Positions 21,982-34,971 of a stretch of 64,000 nucleotides of DNA are shown here, in pieces. How positions within the stretch are numbered: the first letter of the stretch is position 1; every line of letters begins with the position of its first letter. The notes below the pieces were generated by a model. It was given only the letters and a program-made list of their open reading frames with translations. It did not search any database and was not told the origin of the DNA. The DNA comes from Symsagittifera roscoffensis (taxonomy: Eukaryota > Xenacoelomorpha > Acoela > Convolutidae): NCBI RefSeq assembly GCF_963678635.1, contig NC_087063.1, positions 37,114,540 through 37,178,539 on the forward strand, in the 5' to 3' direction. The position numbers and the translations under genes were made by a program.

Positions 21982-23541
21982 AGACTGCTCGTATCAGGGC
22001 GAAGCCCTGAATGTTCCGACTGCCTTTAAAGGTTTATGGAGCAGTAATAACATCAAAAAAATAAAGTAATAAAACAAAATGAAATTTTTTTTTGAAAAAT
22101 TTGAAATTTTTAAATGAAAATACCCCCCCCCCCCACACGCCATATAAAGTACAAAAATATAGATTTCGCTCCTTGTAACAAATAAAGTATGGCAAATAAG
22201 CTTCTTTCAACCAATTTGAAACGATTTGTAAGACGGATTAACTCTCCGCTTACGCGTTAATAGCGCGAAACCCCCATAACTTTACGAAAAGTGATCACAG
22301 GTGAAATATCTTTTCAAATTTGAGCTCAAGACAACAATATCTTTCGAATGATATAAAAAAATTCCGTCAAAAATGGCTAGTTAAAAAGTCGAAATTTGTC
22401 TGAAGAAAAAAAACCCCCACCCCGAGCACAAATATTCCGTTACTTTCGTATCGAAAGTCGGAACAATAATAAACTGTTTGCAATGTAACTGAAGATATAA
22501 TACTTAAGTAATTGTTAATTTAGATCAGCCTTCAGGATGCTCGGCAGTAGATCTTTTCTTTGTTAAGCGCATATTATCCCATATACCGCAAAATACATTG
22601 CTTTTCAAAAATTTGATAGTTTTTAATGGTTTGATTCAAAACTCCCTTATATCTAATTTTATCAAATAATAAAGACTCAAATTGGCGACAAATGGCGACC
22701 AGAATTGGTTGAAATAAACAGCAACTCTTACAAATTGTACTATTGGTTTAAATATATTCGAATGTTCGAATAATGTGCAATTTAAACATTTCATTTAGGT
22801 AATTTTTTATGTATTTTAGATTTTGAAACGTCCTATATTGTGGAAAGAATATATATTTTTCATGACCAAGGGTTTTCAATAAAAGTTGAATTTTTAAAAC
22901 GCAATTGATTAGGTTACTTCAATCTAGAGTATATTTATATAATTGAATGTCATTTTTTGGAGGTCATACTTGGCGACGATGAAAACTAGAGTTTAAAAAT
23001 AGCGCTAAAAACCAACTGATCGCAAAAACTTTAACTTAGTGTTCCGACTTTCGATACGAAAGTAACGGAATATTTATGCTCGGGGTGTTTTTTTCTTCAG
23101 ACACGTTTCGACTTTTTAACTAGCCATTTTTGACGGATTTTTTAAAATTTAATTCAAAAGGTAATATTGTCCTAAGCTCAAATTTGAAAAAATCTTTTAC
23201 CTGTGATCAATTTTTGTAAAGTTATGGGAGTTTAAAGATTGCCAATTTGGCCAATTTGGGACAATTAACGCGCGATATACTTCGGGCTATTAACGCGTAA
23301 GCAGAGAGTTAATCCGTCTTTAAAATCGTTCTAAATTGGTTGAAAGAAGCTTATTTGCCATAATTGATATGTTACAAGGCGCGAAATCTATCCTTTTGTA
23401 TGGCGTGTGGGGGGATGATTTTCATTAAAAAATTCAAATTCATTTTGTTTTATTTCATTTGATTTTTTAATGTTATTACAGCTTCATAAACCTTAAAAGG
23501 CGGTCGGAACAATCAAGGCTTTGCCATGATACGAGTAGTCT
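21982..23541. mobile_element. Foldback element, about 1.56 kb
   Basis: Two arms in inverted orientation, about 21982-22465 and 23041-23541, separated by about 575 bp. They share, for example, GTTCCGACTTTCGATACGAA and its complement, the AACTAGCCATTTTTGACGG block and the terminal CTCGTATCA segments. The arms are diverged with small indels. No transposase is visible. The spacer (22466-23040) is AT-rich and anonymous. Probably a non-autonomous DNA transposon or hairpin-forming repeat. Confidence 0.75.
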
Positions 23542-24066
23542 TTTTCGTTTCTAAATACCATAGCAAACATCTTTGAAGGTTTTTCATTCTGAACTAAGCA
23601 GTAGCGCGGTAACTCGCAACAAGCGACAATTCGTACCAAGGCGTTGCGAATTAGAAGACGCTTCCTCCGCTTCTCTCCCCTTCGCTTACATCCGGCGAGA
23701 GGTTGAATGTTTGAATTGTCCTTTGTTACGAACTGTCGCCTCACGTAACTACACGGCAGATTATTAAAAACCTTGCAATTCTATCTAAGATTTTGTGTTT
23801 TGAGCTCGTAAGTAGAAAATTAAGAACTTCATATTTTCTGTGTAGTGGTTCACAAAACACAATCTGGTTGAATTCTTGCATGAATTTTGCAGATTCATTC
23901 TTCTGCCGTATAACTCATTTTTTTTAAATTTTTGATTATGAATCGGATCTCTTCAACTTTTTCCCCCTTCTGCCAAAAGGTGTGTGTTTGTGAGGGCGGG
24001 GGTTGAATTCGTTACAAGGTACAAAATTCTTGCATGAATATTCCAGGTTAATTCTTCTACCTTATA

Positions 24067-24761
24067 CAGTGCTGATTTAAATTAACCGGACAAAACGAGC
24101 TGAACTTGCAATTTAAAACGCGTTTTTCTCAAAATGGGTTGAGCTTAAATGAAAACTCATGAAGAAAAAACTTGTTTAAAATTAATTTTGTGTAATTTGT
24201 TTTAGGGCCAAAATTTTACCCCAAAAATGGGTCATTTGGCGTTTTTTCTAGTTAAACAAAAATCACGCCAAATACCCAATCGATATTATATCAGAAATAA
24301 TTATATCAAAGTGAGCTTCTTACGTAGCCCAACAAATTTAAAGCAGGATATATTTTCCAAAACTTTGTATAAGTTAATTTATTTCTGTTTGATAGACAAA
24401 AAAGATCGTTTTTACTATAAAAATTATCAAATTTTTTTAAAAAACAAATTTCGAACGATTTGAATTGTTTAATTGTTTTTTTGGGCTTTGTAAGAAGCTC
24501 ACTTTGATAAAGTTATGTCTGTGATCGATTGGGTATTTTTTGCGTAATTTTTGAGAAACTTAGAAAAGCCAAAATGACCCATTTTTCGGGTAAAATTTTG
24601 GGCCCGAATTTCGCAAAACAAATTACATCATATTAATTCTGCTAAAATTTTAAACAACTTTTGTCTTCATGAGTTTTCTCCTAAACTCAACCAATTTGAG
24701 AAAAACGCGTTTTAAATTTCAAGTTTAACGCGTTTTGTCCGGTTAATTTAAATCAGCACTG
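24067..24761. mobile_element. Tc1/mariner-type MITE, long palindrome
   Basis: Ends CAGTGCTGATTTAAATTAAC and its reverse complement, flanked on both sides by TA (24065-24066 and 24762-24763). The inverted arms are about 270-280 bp each (24067-24340 and about 24480-24761) with a short AT-rich centre. The CAGTG start and TA duplication are typical of Tc1/mariner. No transposase frame, so non-autonomous. Confidence 0.85.
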
Positions 24762-25281
24762 TATTTCATTTTTTTATATTTTTGCATATTGAACCGGATC
24801 TTTTCGATTATTTTCCCCTTTGCAAAAAGGTGGGGATGAGATTCGTTACAAGGTAAAAAAGCACCAAAAAGGAGGATAGTTATCCAATGTTTTATAAAGT
24901 TATTGATTAATAAAAAGCCAAAAAATTCTTTGGAAACTCAAACATTTTGTTAAATTTAAGGATTTAGATCAGCCAAAACCTCAGCCAAGCTTCTGCGTCA
25001 AAAAATGTTCTCAAAAAATTACATATTTGGATTCAAAAATTACATGTTTTTCCCCAGACCTCGTTTCCCCTTCCTCCGACCCAACCTCCAATGGAAGGCT
25101 GCTGTTGTTGAGGCTGATCAGCAGTTTAATTTAAAAAAAGGCACACCAGTGGTTCACGGCGGAACCCTTCATAATGGGGTGGTGCTATTTTCAAAGTTCA
25201 AAAGTGTCTATATTTCAAATTCAATCGCTCTTTATAAAGTTTAGTTAACCAAAATCTAAAATGTTGTAGCTTAATGTGCAG

Positions 25282-25890
25282 TGGAACATTCACAACCCCA
25301 TGATGACTGATTTCGGAGCTGGCAACTTGACCTCAAGTGAGGCATTCGATTCTTATGTGAAACAGATTATGTCCAACTTCACAGCCATCGTAGTTGCCGA
25401 ACACTTAGACGAAAGTTTAGTTGTTCTAAAGAACAAACTCTGCTGGGACTGGTCGGATGTTGTCTACGTGCCTGTGAATCAGGCCAAGTACTCATTCGAC
25501 CATACAAACCAAAGTGTGCTGGCTGAGCGCAGGATAAACTACAAATTAATTTCACCTTTCGATTTTCTTCTTTACAAACAAGCGCTTCAAAAACTGCACA
25601 AAGACATGGAAAGCATTGAACATTTTGAGGAACAACTGAATGAATTCAAAATATTAAAGGCTAGAATCAGCAAATGGTGCATGGAGCATAATGGGAAAGA
25701 GTTCAATGAAACTTATATCGAAACCCGCTATGACTCTGATGGCATAACCTTTTCTGCCATGGATTGCGCGCGAATGAAGAGCGATTTGATAGCGTATGTT
25801 GAGGATGTAATGGAGCGTAGATACTCCAGGGATCCCAATACTCAATGGTGGACTTCGCCTCATGATCAGGGTGGAAAATTACAAACCTGA
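25282..25890 (+). CDS. Galactose-3-O-sulfotransferase-like, last visible exon d
   Basis: An open frame of 203 codons after acceptor TTAATGTGCAG, stop TGA at 25888. It starts WNIHNPMMTDFGAG, matching the family motif NPMxxDFG, then VVAEHLDESLVVLKNKLCWD followed by WSDVVYVPVN, the most typical Gal3ST stretch (AExxDESLVLLxxxLCWxxxDVxY). The helical carboxyl part follows (LISPFDFLLYKQAL and a charged segment). Family enzymes are Golgi sulfotransferases acting on glycolipid or glycoprotein galactose. The exact acceptor cannot be inferred. The end WWTSPHDQGGKLQT looks short of some family tails, so a further exon is possible. Confidence 0.9.
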   Translation, partial: WNIHNPMMTDFGAGNLTSSEAFDSYVKQIMSNFTAIVVAEHLDESLVVLKNKLCWDWSDVVYVPVNQAKYSFDHTNQSVLAERRINYKLISPFDFLLYKQALQKLHKDMESIEHFEEQLNEFKILKARISKWCMEHNGKEFNETYIETRYDSDGITFSAMDCARMKSDLIAYVEDVMERRYSRDPNTQWWTSPHDQGGKLQT

Positions 25891-26109
25891 CTACGAGCAC
25901 ACTTTATGACCAGGATATCAAACCCCGCCCTTCCTATTTTTATAATAGGAATTTTTGTGACTCCAGTGGTTTCAATCGGACAGAACAATTTCCTTTTTTC
26001 CTAGAAAACATTGACGAAATTATAGATGAAAGGAAATATCTTAAATATGAATCACTCGTAAAGAATAACAATGCTGCTGGTATATCAGAGCAAAGTCTTG
26101 AATGTTGCA
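25891..26109. other. 3' flank of the Gal3ST last exon
   Basis: No gene recognised. Presumed 3' untranslated or intergenic DNA before the foldback element. Confidence 0.4.
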
Positions 26110-27571
26110 AATCCCTCTCAACTTGTCTCAAGTAGTTCTGGCTAGAAATAATTTTGACAACCTTTAAATTTGGGATTGCCAATGACAAACAGAAGGAGCA
26201 AAAAATCGTATACAGAAAAATTTGACCGTTTTTTTTTTACTCTTTTCAATTTGGAACGAAGATAAGCGCAGTTCATCATTGCGACTAAAATGAGCACGTC
26301 TCATAATTGCTCAACAAAAAAATTTAACAAAAAAGATACTCCCGACTTTGCAGGACGCAAAGTATATTGTCCGAATCGGCTTGAACAAAAATTTTCTTCG
26401 AAACGCACGAACACATCGTGTATTGTAATTATTAAAATTCAACTATCAGTTTTTACCGCAGTTAGACTATTGCGATAACACTGGCTTAGAAAATTGAAGA
26501 ATCCAGGATCCTCACTAAAGAAGTCAAAACTTTCATAGTTAAATTGTTCTGAAACTGATTGCATCATTTTGCATCATATACATATATACATAACGATGAT
26601 ATATTCAGGCTCAGAAATCATTTTAAGCTGATTTGATGCACGCTATTTGGCATTATTGACGGTACGTTTACTTAGAAAAAAATCATTCTGTACTGCCGGT
26701 AAGATTTTGTAAATAGTATAAAAATAATTATTTATATTGACTGCCGACGTCTCTGAAAACAGCTTTCGATTAGTTCACACATCACAGGCGCGCATTTGTT
26801 TCACTGTTTAGAAAATCTTACCGGCAGTACAGAATGATTTTTTCTAAGTCAATGTATCACCAATAATGCCAAATAGCGTACATCAAATCAGCTTTAAATG
26901 ATTTCTGAGCCTGAATATATCATCGTTATGTATATATGTTTATGATGCAGTACAGAATTATTTCTTACCCGACAGAAAACCTTAGCCGCAGTACAGAATG
27001 ATTTTTTTTCTAACTAAAGGTACCACAATAAGGCCAAATAGCGTGCATCAAATCAGCTTAAAATCATTTCTGAGCCTGAATATATCATCGTAATGTATAT
27101 ATGTTTATGATGCAAAATGATGCAATCAGTTTCAGAACAATTTAACTATGAAAGTTTTGACTTCTTTAGTATGAATCCTGAATTCTTCAGTTTTCTAAGC
27201 GGGGCTTCTCGCAATAGTCTAACTGCGGTAAAAACTGATAGTTGGATATTAATAATTACAATATACGATGTGTTTGTGCGTCGCGAAGAAAACTTTTGGT
27301 CAAGCCAATTCGCATAAAATACTTTGCGTCCTGCAAAGTCGGGATATCTTTTTTTGTTAAATTTTTTGGTTGGGTAAATTTGAGATGTGCTCATTTTAAT
27401 TGCAATGTTGAACTGCGCTCATCGTTGTTCCAAATTGAATAGAATAAAAAAACTGTCATTTTATTCTGCATACGATTTTTGCTCCTACTATTCGTCATTG
27501 ACAATCCAAAATTTATAGGTTATCAAAATTATTTTTAGCCAAAACTACTTGAGACTAGTTGAGAGGGAGTT
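26110..27571. mobile_element. Foldback element with nested palindromes
   Basis: Outer arms at about 26110-26670 and about 26990-27571 are inverted copies (CCCTCTCAACT...; AGTCAAAACTTTCATAGTT and its complement; GATGATATATTCAGGCTCAG and its complement). A third, shorter copy of the inner part lies at about 26810-26950, and the phrase CTTACCGGCAGTACAGAAT occurs in both orientations around the centre. The structure is a hairpin that has duplicated its inner arm. No transposase. Open frames of 62-82 codons on both strands are palindrome images of one another, not genes. Confidence 0.7.
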
Positions 27572-27703
27572 ATATTGACTGCCGACGGCTCTCGAAACAT
27601 TTGAAGCCCAATTAATTTGCGAAATTTATGAACTATTAATAATGCTTGTTGTTCCGACCGTTTGAAAATTGTGGAGGAATTTGTATTTGGGTATGTTTTA
27701 GTT

Positions 27704-27704
27704 T

Positions 27705-27731
<27 letters not shown>
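27704..27731. repeat. (TC)n microsatellite
   Basis: About 14 uninterrupted TC units. Confidence 0.9.
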
Positions 27732-27735
<4 letters not shown>

Positions 27736-27889
27736 GTTTTCCACGCAAAACCAAATACCATCAGGTATACATTTATATAGTTTGTTTTGGTAGTTTTTTA
27801 AGAATGTGTTCTAAAATTTCTGCGCCACTTGCGCAGCAACCGGCTATCCTTGATATATATAAATATACATATTCTGCGAAAGATTTGAA

Positions 27890-28200
27890 AAATTTCTGAT
27901 TGAAGTCTGAAAATTGACTACAAAGTCTGAAATGTATCCGCAAAGTCTAAAAATAGTCTGCTCAAGATTTGAACATTTTCTGTAAAAATTCCGAACATAG
28001 TCCGTAAAAACTCTGAACAGCGTCTCAACAAAGACTGAACATTATCGGCGCAAAGTCTGGACACAGTTTGCGCAAAATCTGAACCTGTGTGCGCAAAGTC
28101 TCAAAAAATAGTGCGCAAAATCTGAAAATAGAGAGAGCATAGTCTGAACATAGTCTGCGCAATTCTCGAAAGAAAGTCTAAGAGTTTTGATTATATCCGA
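27890..28200. repeat. Minisatellite, unit about 27-30 bp (GCGCAAAGTCTGAACATAGTC-like)
   Basis: Ten or more degenerate head-to-tail copies of a unit built on CAAAGTCTGAA and ATAGTCTG. Later copies carry GCGCAAA, earlier ones are more decayed. The flanking DNA is single-copy here. Confidence 0.75.
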
Positions 28201-28369
28201 ACTTTTGTGCAAGTTGAGTGACACATTTTTTTTCATATTCTCAAAATGAGTAGTTCAAGATAATCAATTTCAATTAATGCTTTTCTTTTGGTGTAAGGCA
28301 AAAAGGATAAATTATTAATTTGAATAGTTTCAGTTTTTAAGCGCCGCCTACCTGTCAATCTTTTAACTT

Positions 28370-28440
28370 ACGGCCGGATGGGTTAGTTAGACTCTATGGG
28401 GCTAGGAGTTTGATACTTGGTCTTTCTGTGTTCCAAACTT
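28370..28440 (+). repeat. Possible degenerate tRNA-derived SINE head
   Basis: GGCCGGATGGGTTAGTTAGA is followed about 20 bases later by GGAGTTTGATACTTGG. The spacing and sequence recall tRNA A and B boxes (B box GGTTCGANNC with C to T decay). No poly(A) tail or target duplication was identified, so this is tentative. Confidence 0.3.
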
Positions 28441-29575
28441 TGATGTGATATGATCCAAACAGATGATGGTTGTTTTTTTTGACGGAGGATAGTCTTTTCT
28501 TTATCTTTTAAAAAAGCTTGCTCCGCCATTTGCTCCGTCTTAGTTTTAGCTGATCGCATTTTTCCACGAGATACAGCACAGCATAAAAAGCTGTTTGATT
28601 TTTTTTCCGGGTCGAGGTCGAGGTTTTATGTCCAAGCTTTGCAATCAAGTCAAAATGGCGCAAACGGCGTGACCCAATATGCACAGAGAGCCAACCAGTA
28701 CGCAGAGTGTGACCGGTTGCACCATTTTTAGTGGCAACTTGAGCTTGAGACCAAAATTTGGGATCAAAAACTGTGACTCAAACCTATCACCTAGAAGCCA
28801 AAAATTTAATTGTTTCACCTTTGTATTACCAGTCCTTATGAAGTATATTTGTTCAGATCACTTGTAATAAGGTTTGAACGAGAAAATGGGGATGAATGAG
28901 AAAAGTTTCTGAAACAATTGGGCTCACTTAGTCATTTTTGTCTTAGTTGAATGTTCAGTTGAATGTATAAAATGCAATACTCCACAAAAGTCTGTAGCTA
29001 AATATGCATCCAACAGGGACGAAGAAAAATTTTATAAGCTTATCGAATCTTCAATCAGCTTTTTTTCCAAACGTAAGCTCATTCATCCCATGTTTCTAAA
29101 AACTGAGCTGATTCAGCAGAACATTGGTAAGAAATAAGTAAAGGGATCTTTTTATACATCTCTTTTCAATTTTCCTTCAATTTGTAAAGGCAACTTGTTT
29201 TTGTTGTTATTTCATTCATTTTTCAAACGCAAAAATTTGTTTAATAAAGGTTTTGAAAAACGGTTTTGAAGTTATGATTTTTTCTCTTTATGATATTCAA
29301 AGTTACACTTCACTTTTTGCTGTGCTTGTTGCATGTAGCTCGTAATTCTTACCATAGGAAAAGCGATTTTTCGAAAAGCTTCGGTTTCCTTGCCCTAATT
29401 GGGATTCCGATCGAGATTATCTTTTCGGAATCTATGATTAATTTTTTTCGGCTAATGTCTATACTTACAAAAGAAAAAAAATAACTACACTTTTTGTGAA
29501 GGAAAAACATAATTGAAAAGCATTTTTGTAATCAGAAAGGTAAGATTTTGAAAATAAAAAATTAAAAAACTTTAA
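28441..29575. other. No gene recognised
   Basis: AT-rich anonymous DNA. Open frames of 62-64 codons at 28679 and 29290 show no recognisable features. Confidence 0.4.
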
Positions 29576-29585
29576 TTGAATCAGG

Positions 29586-30925
29586 GTTATATGACTTTAA
29601 TACCAATGACTTTAGATGGCTTTCATACACAGCCATTCTTTTTCACGCATAGGAAAAAGAAAAGAGTGCCAAGTAATGGCTGGTATGCATACAGTCAAAA
29701 AAGTCATAAGACTGCAAAATCAAAAGTGACAGTGATAAATCTAGTGCTCGATGCAGTGGGTCGAACAGGTCAAGTGAGCCAGGAGCAAAGAAGCAAAGAT
29801 GCTTCAATTGTAGGCAACCTGGACTTTTTACAAGGGAGTGCAAGCAGGGGAGGACAGGGTTCTTCAGTTGCTGTGCTACAACTTCAATGAAGAGAGACGA
29901 CATCATTGTGGATACGGGGTGAACTGATCATGTGGTGCGCGAAAGGGCTGTTTTTTCTAGCTTTGAGACCTGGAACGGAGGGACAACTTTGCAGAAGCAG
30001 AAGGGCAATGGCACTTTGTCAAGGATTGAGGGCAAAATATCAGTGGAAGTGGAAGTGGAGATCGGGTACTGCCATGATGCTTTGTAATTTAAAGTTTTCA
30101 CCAGGTGCTGTTCGTGCATAGCTACAGTGTGGACTTGATGAAAGTGAGCTCAGCACAAATTTGTGGGTCAAGTTTCGTTTTCACTGCTGATGCTTGGGAA
30201 CTAATGGCACCAGAGAGGGCACAGCTACCTGTGAGGCGACACGGCAAGTTTTTCTTTCTGAGTGCAAATTTAGGAGGAATCTGATAACACTAGTGACGAA
30301 GACAAAGAGCTATATCAGTGATGTAACTTTGTTGAACCGACTCGTGGGGCACCTCAATCGGTAGAATCTTTCATTGCCTGTCATTTGTCAGCGAGCATGT
30401 AGTTTGCACAATGCATGAAGTAGCAGTGTCTATGAAGATTAGCAGCAAAGCATTGGCACTGGGGAAACGGGTCTTCAGTGACATCCATTGACTATTTGAA
30501 GTACCGACTATGCATGGTGCACGCTATGCTTTGTGCTTTATCGACGACTTCCGCCAGCTGGTTATGCTCTAGTACCTGGTGAGTGATTCTCTACTGAAGT
30601 TTTAGGAGTTTATAGCTGATGATGGGGCACCAAGAGGCCTGCGAACTGATAATGGAGATGAAATTTCGTCAATTGATTATATAAGATTTTGAAGAGAATC
30701 CCAGGTGAAGCAATAGTTCACTATGCCCCATAACAACAGAGCGCCACAACAAATTGGTCATCGCGCTGAGTCAATGTCTGTTGGCAGAAGCAAAACTACC
30801 GAAGATGTTCTGGTTGCGAGCAGCAACATTGACATCTGTGAGGATTCGCAATTCATTTCCCACATCCAGCAATGAGAAACGCCTTTCACCGACGGAGATG
30901 AACTATGGGAAAACATTGAATCTGG
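29586..30925 (+). repeat. copia array unit 1
   Basis: The first unit, 1,340 bp. It lacks the CAAGAGAC block of other units near 29710 and shows the most private differences. Confidence 0.85.
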
Positions 30926-32272
30926 TTAATATGTTTTTATTACCAATGGCTTTAGATGGCTTTCATACACAGCCATTCTTTTTCATACATAGGAAAAAGA
31001 AAAGAGTGCCAAGTAATGGCTGGTATGCATACAGTCAAAAAAGTCATAAGACAAGAGACTGCAAATTCAAAAGTGACAGTGATAAATCTAGTGCTCGATA
31101 CAGTGGGTCGAACGGGTCAAGTGAGCCAGGAGCAAAGAAGCAAAGATGCTTCAATTGTAGGCAGCCTGGATTTTTTACAAGGGAGTGCAAGCAGGGGAGG
31201 ACAGGGTTCTTCAGTTGCTGTGCTACAACTTCAATGAAGAGAGACGACATCATTGTGGATACGGGGTGAACTGATCATGTGGTGCGCGAAAGGGCTGTTT
31301 TTTCTAGCTTTGAGACCTGGAACGGAGGGACAACTTTGCAGAAGCAGAAGGGCAATGGCACGTTGTCAAGGATTGAGAACAAAATATCATTGGAAGTGGA
31401 AGTGGAGATCGAGTACTGCCATGATGCTGTGTAAGTTAAAGTTTTCACAAGGTGCTGTTTGTGCCGAGCTGCAGTGTGGACTTGTTGAAAGTGAGCTCAG
31501 CACAAGCTTGTGGGTCAAGTTTCGTTTTCACCGCTGATGCTTGGGAACTAATGGCACCAGAGAGGGCACAGCTACCTGTGAGGCGAGACGGCAAGTTTTT
31601 CTTTCTGAGTGAAAAATTAGGAGGAATCTGATAACACTAGTGACGAAGACAAAGAGCTATATCAGTGATGTAACTTTGTTGAACCGACTCGTGGCGCACC
31701 TCAATCGGTAGAATCTTTCAATGCCTGTCATTTGTCAGCGCGCATCTAGTTTGCACGATGCATGAAGAAGCAGTGTCTATGAAGATTAGCAGCAAAGCAT
31801 TGGCACTGGGGAAACGGGTCTTCGGTGACATCCATTGACTATTTGAAGTACCGAGTGTGCATGGTGCACGCTATGCTTTGAGCTTTATCGACGACTTCCG
31901 CCAGCTGGTTATGCTCTAGTACCTGGTGAGTGATGCTCTACTGAAGTTTCAGGAGTTTATAGCTGATCATGGGGCACCAAGAGGCCTGCGAACTGATAAT
32001 GGAGATGAAATTTCGTCAAACGATTATAAAAGATTTTGAAGAGAATCCCAGGTGAAGCAATAGTTCACTATGCCCCATAACAACAGAGCGCCACAACAAA
32101 TTGGTCATCGCGATGAGTCAATGTCTGTTGGCAGAAGCAAAACTACCGAAGATGTTCTGGTTGCGAGCAGCACCATTGACATCTGTGAGGGTTCGCAATT
32201 CATTTCCCACATCCAGCAATGAGAAACGCCTTTCACCGACGAAGATGAACTATGGGAAAACATTGAATCAGG
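30926..32272 (+). repeat. copia array unit 2
   Basis: 1,347 bp. Its 5' junction differs (TTAATATGTTTTTATTACC instead of TTTATATGACTTTAATACC). Confidence 0.85.
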
Positions 32273-33618
32273 TTTATATGACTTTAATACCAATGGCTTT
32301 AGATGGTTTTCACACACAGCCATTCTTTTTCATATATAGGGAAAAAAAAGAGTGCCAAGTAATGGCTGGTATGCATACAGTCAAAAAAATCATAAGACAA
32401 GAGACTGCAAATTCAAAAGTGACAGTGATAAATCTAGTGCTCAATGCAGTGGGTCGAACGGGTCAAGTGAGCCAGGAGCAAAGAAGCAAAGATGCTTCAA
32501 TTGTAGGCAGCCTGGATTTTTTACAAGGGAGTGCAAGCAGGGGAGGACAGGGTTCTTCAGTTGCTGTGCTACAACTTCAATGAAGAGAGACGACATCATT
32601 GTGGATACGGGGTGAACTGATCATGTGGTGCGCGAAAGGGCTGTTTTTTCTAGCTTTGAGACCTGGAACGGAGAGACAACTTTGCAGAAGCAGAAGGGCA
32701 ATGGCACGTTGTCAAGGATTGAGAACAAAATATCATTGGAAGTGGAAGTGGAGATCGAGTACTGCCATGATGCTGTGTAAGTTAAAGTTTTCACAAGGTG
32801 CTGTTTGTGCCGAGCTGCAGTGTGGACTTGTTGAAAGTGAGCTCAGCACAAGCTTGTGGGTCAAGTTTCGTTTTCACCGCTGATGCTTGGGAACTAATGG
32901 CACCAGAGAGGGCACAGCTACCTGTGAGGCGAGACGGCAAGTTTTTCTTTCTGAGTGAAAAATTAGGAGGAATCTGATAACACTAGTGACGAAGACAAAG
33001 AGCTATATCAGTGATGTAACTTTGTTGAACCGACTCGTGGCGCACCTCAATCGGTAGAATCTTTCAATGCCTGTCATTTGTCAGCGCGCATCTAGTTTGC
33101 ACGATGCATGAAGAAGCAGTGTCTATGAAGATTAGCAGCAAAGCATTGGCACTGGGGAAACGGGTCTTCGGTGACATCCATTGACTATTTGAAGTACCGA
33201 GTGTGCATGGTGCACGCTATGCTTTGAGCTTTATCGACGACTTCCGCCAGCTGGTTATGCTCTAGTACCTGGTGAGTGATGCTCTACTGAAGTTTCAGGA
33301 GTTTATAGCTGATCATGGGGCACCAAGAGGCCTGCGAACTGATAATGGAGATGAAATTTCGTCAAACGATTATAAAAGATTTTGAAGAGAATCCCAGGTG
33401 AAGCAATAGTTCACTATGCCCCATAACAACAGAGCGCCACAACAAATTGGTCATCGCGATGAGTCAATGTCTGTTGGCAGAAGCAAAACTACCGAAGATG
33501 TTCTGGTTGCGAGCAGCACCATTGACATCTGTGAGGGTTCGCAATTCATTTCCCACATCCAGCAATGAGAAACGCCTTTCACCGACGAAGATGAACTATG
33601 GGAAAACATTGAATCAGG
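32273..33618 (+). repeat. copia array unit 3
   Basis: 1,346 bp. Nearly identical to unit 4's first half; the 160-codon open frames at 32101 and 33447 differ by one residue. Confidence 0.85.
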
Positions 33619-34971
33619 TTTATATGACTTTAATACCAATGGCTTTAGATGGTTTTCACACACAGCCATTCTTTTTCATATATAGGGAAAAAAAAGAGTG
33701 CCAAGTAATGGCTGGTATGCATACAGTCAAAAAAATCATAAGACAAGAGACTGCAAATTCAAAAGTGACAGTGATAAATCTAGTGCTCAATGCAGTGGGT
33801 CGAACGGGTCAAGTGAGCCAGGAACAAAGAAGCAAAGATGCTTCAATTGTAGGCAACCTGGATTTTTTACAAGGGAGTGCAAGCAGGGGAGGACAGGGTT
33901 CTTCAGTTGCTGTGCTACAACTTCAATGAAGAGAGACAACATCATTGTGGATACGGGGTGAACTGATCATGTGGTGCGCGAAAGGGCTGTTTTTTCTAGC
34001 TTTGAGACCTGGAACGGAGGGACAAATTTGCAGAAGCAGAAGGGCAAAGGCACGTTGTCAAGGATTGAGGGCAAAATATCAGTGGAAGTGGAAGTGGAGA
34101 TCGGGTACTGCCATGATGCTTTGTAAGTTAAAGTTTTCACTAGGTGCTGTTTGTGCCGAGCTACAGTGTGGACTTGATGAAAGTGAGTTCAGCACAAGCT
34201 TGTGGGTCAAGTTTCGTTTTCACCGCTGATGCTTGCGAACTAATGGCACCAGAGAGGGCACAGCTACCTGTGAGGCGACACGGCAAGTTTTTCTTTCTGA
34301 GTACCAATTTAGGAGGAATCTGATAACACTAGTGACGAAGACAAAGAGCTATATCAGTGATGTAACTTTCTTGAACCGGCTCGTGGGGCGTGGGGCACCT
34401 CAATCGGTAGAATCTTTCATTGCCTGTCATTTGTCAGCGGGCATGTAGTTTGCACGATGCATGAAGTAGGAGTGCCTATGAAGATTAGCAGCAAAGCATT
34501 GGCACTGGGGAAACGGGTCTTCAGTAACATCCATTGACTATTTGAAGTACCGAGTATGCATGGTGCACGCTATGCTTTGAGCTTTATCGACGACTTCCGC
34601 CAGCTGGTTATGCTCTAGTACCTGGTGAGTGATGCTCTACTGAAGTTTCAGGAGTTTATAGCTGATCATCGGGCACCAAGAGGCCTGCGAACTGATAATG
34701 GAGATGAAATTTCGTCAAACGATTATAAAAGATTTTGAAGAGAATCCCAGGTGAAGCAATAGTTCACTATGCCCCATAACAACAGAGCGCCACAACAATT
34801 TGGTCATCGCGATGAGTCAATGCCTGTTGGCAGAAGCAAAACTACCGAAGATGTTTTGGTTGCGAGCAGCAATATTGACATCTGTGAGGGTTCGCAATTC
34901 ATTTCCCACATCCAGCAATGAGAAACGCCTTTCACCGACGGAGATGAACTATGGGAAAACATTGAATCAGG
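33619..34971 (+). repeat. copia array unit 4
   Basis: 1,353 bp. It has an extra GGCGTGG near 34388 compared with units 1 to 3, shared in part with unit 5. Confidence 0.85.

Larger units (their letters stand above)
21573..25281 (+). other. Gal3ST intron (c to d)
   Basis: A 3.7-kb intron starting GTACTT and ending AATGTGCAG. It contains a foldback element (21982-23541) and a Tc1/mariner-type MITE (24067-24761), annotated separately. The open frames inside it are incidental. Confidence 0.75.

Noticed and set aside
24227-24463. 78-codon ORF in the MITE
   Set aside because: Lies across one arm and the centre of a palindrome; no transposase motif.
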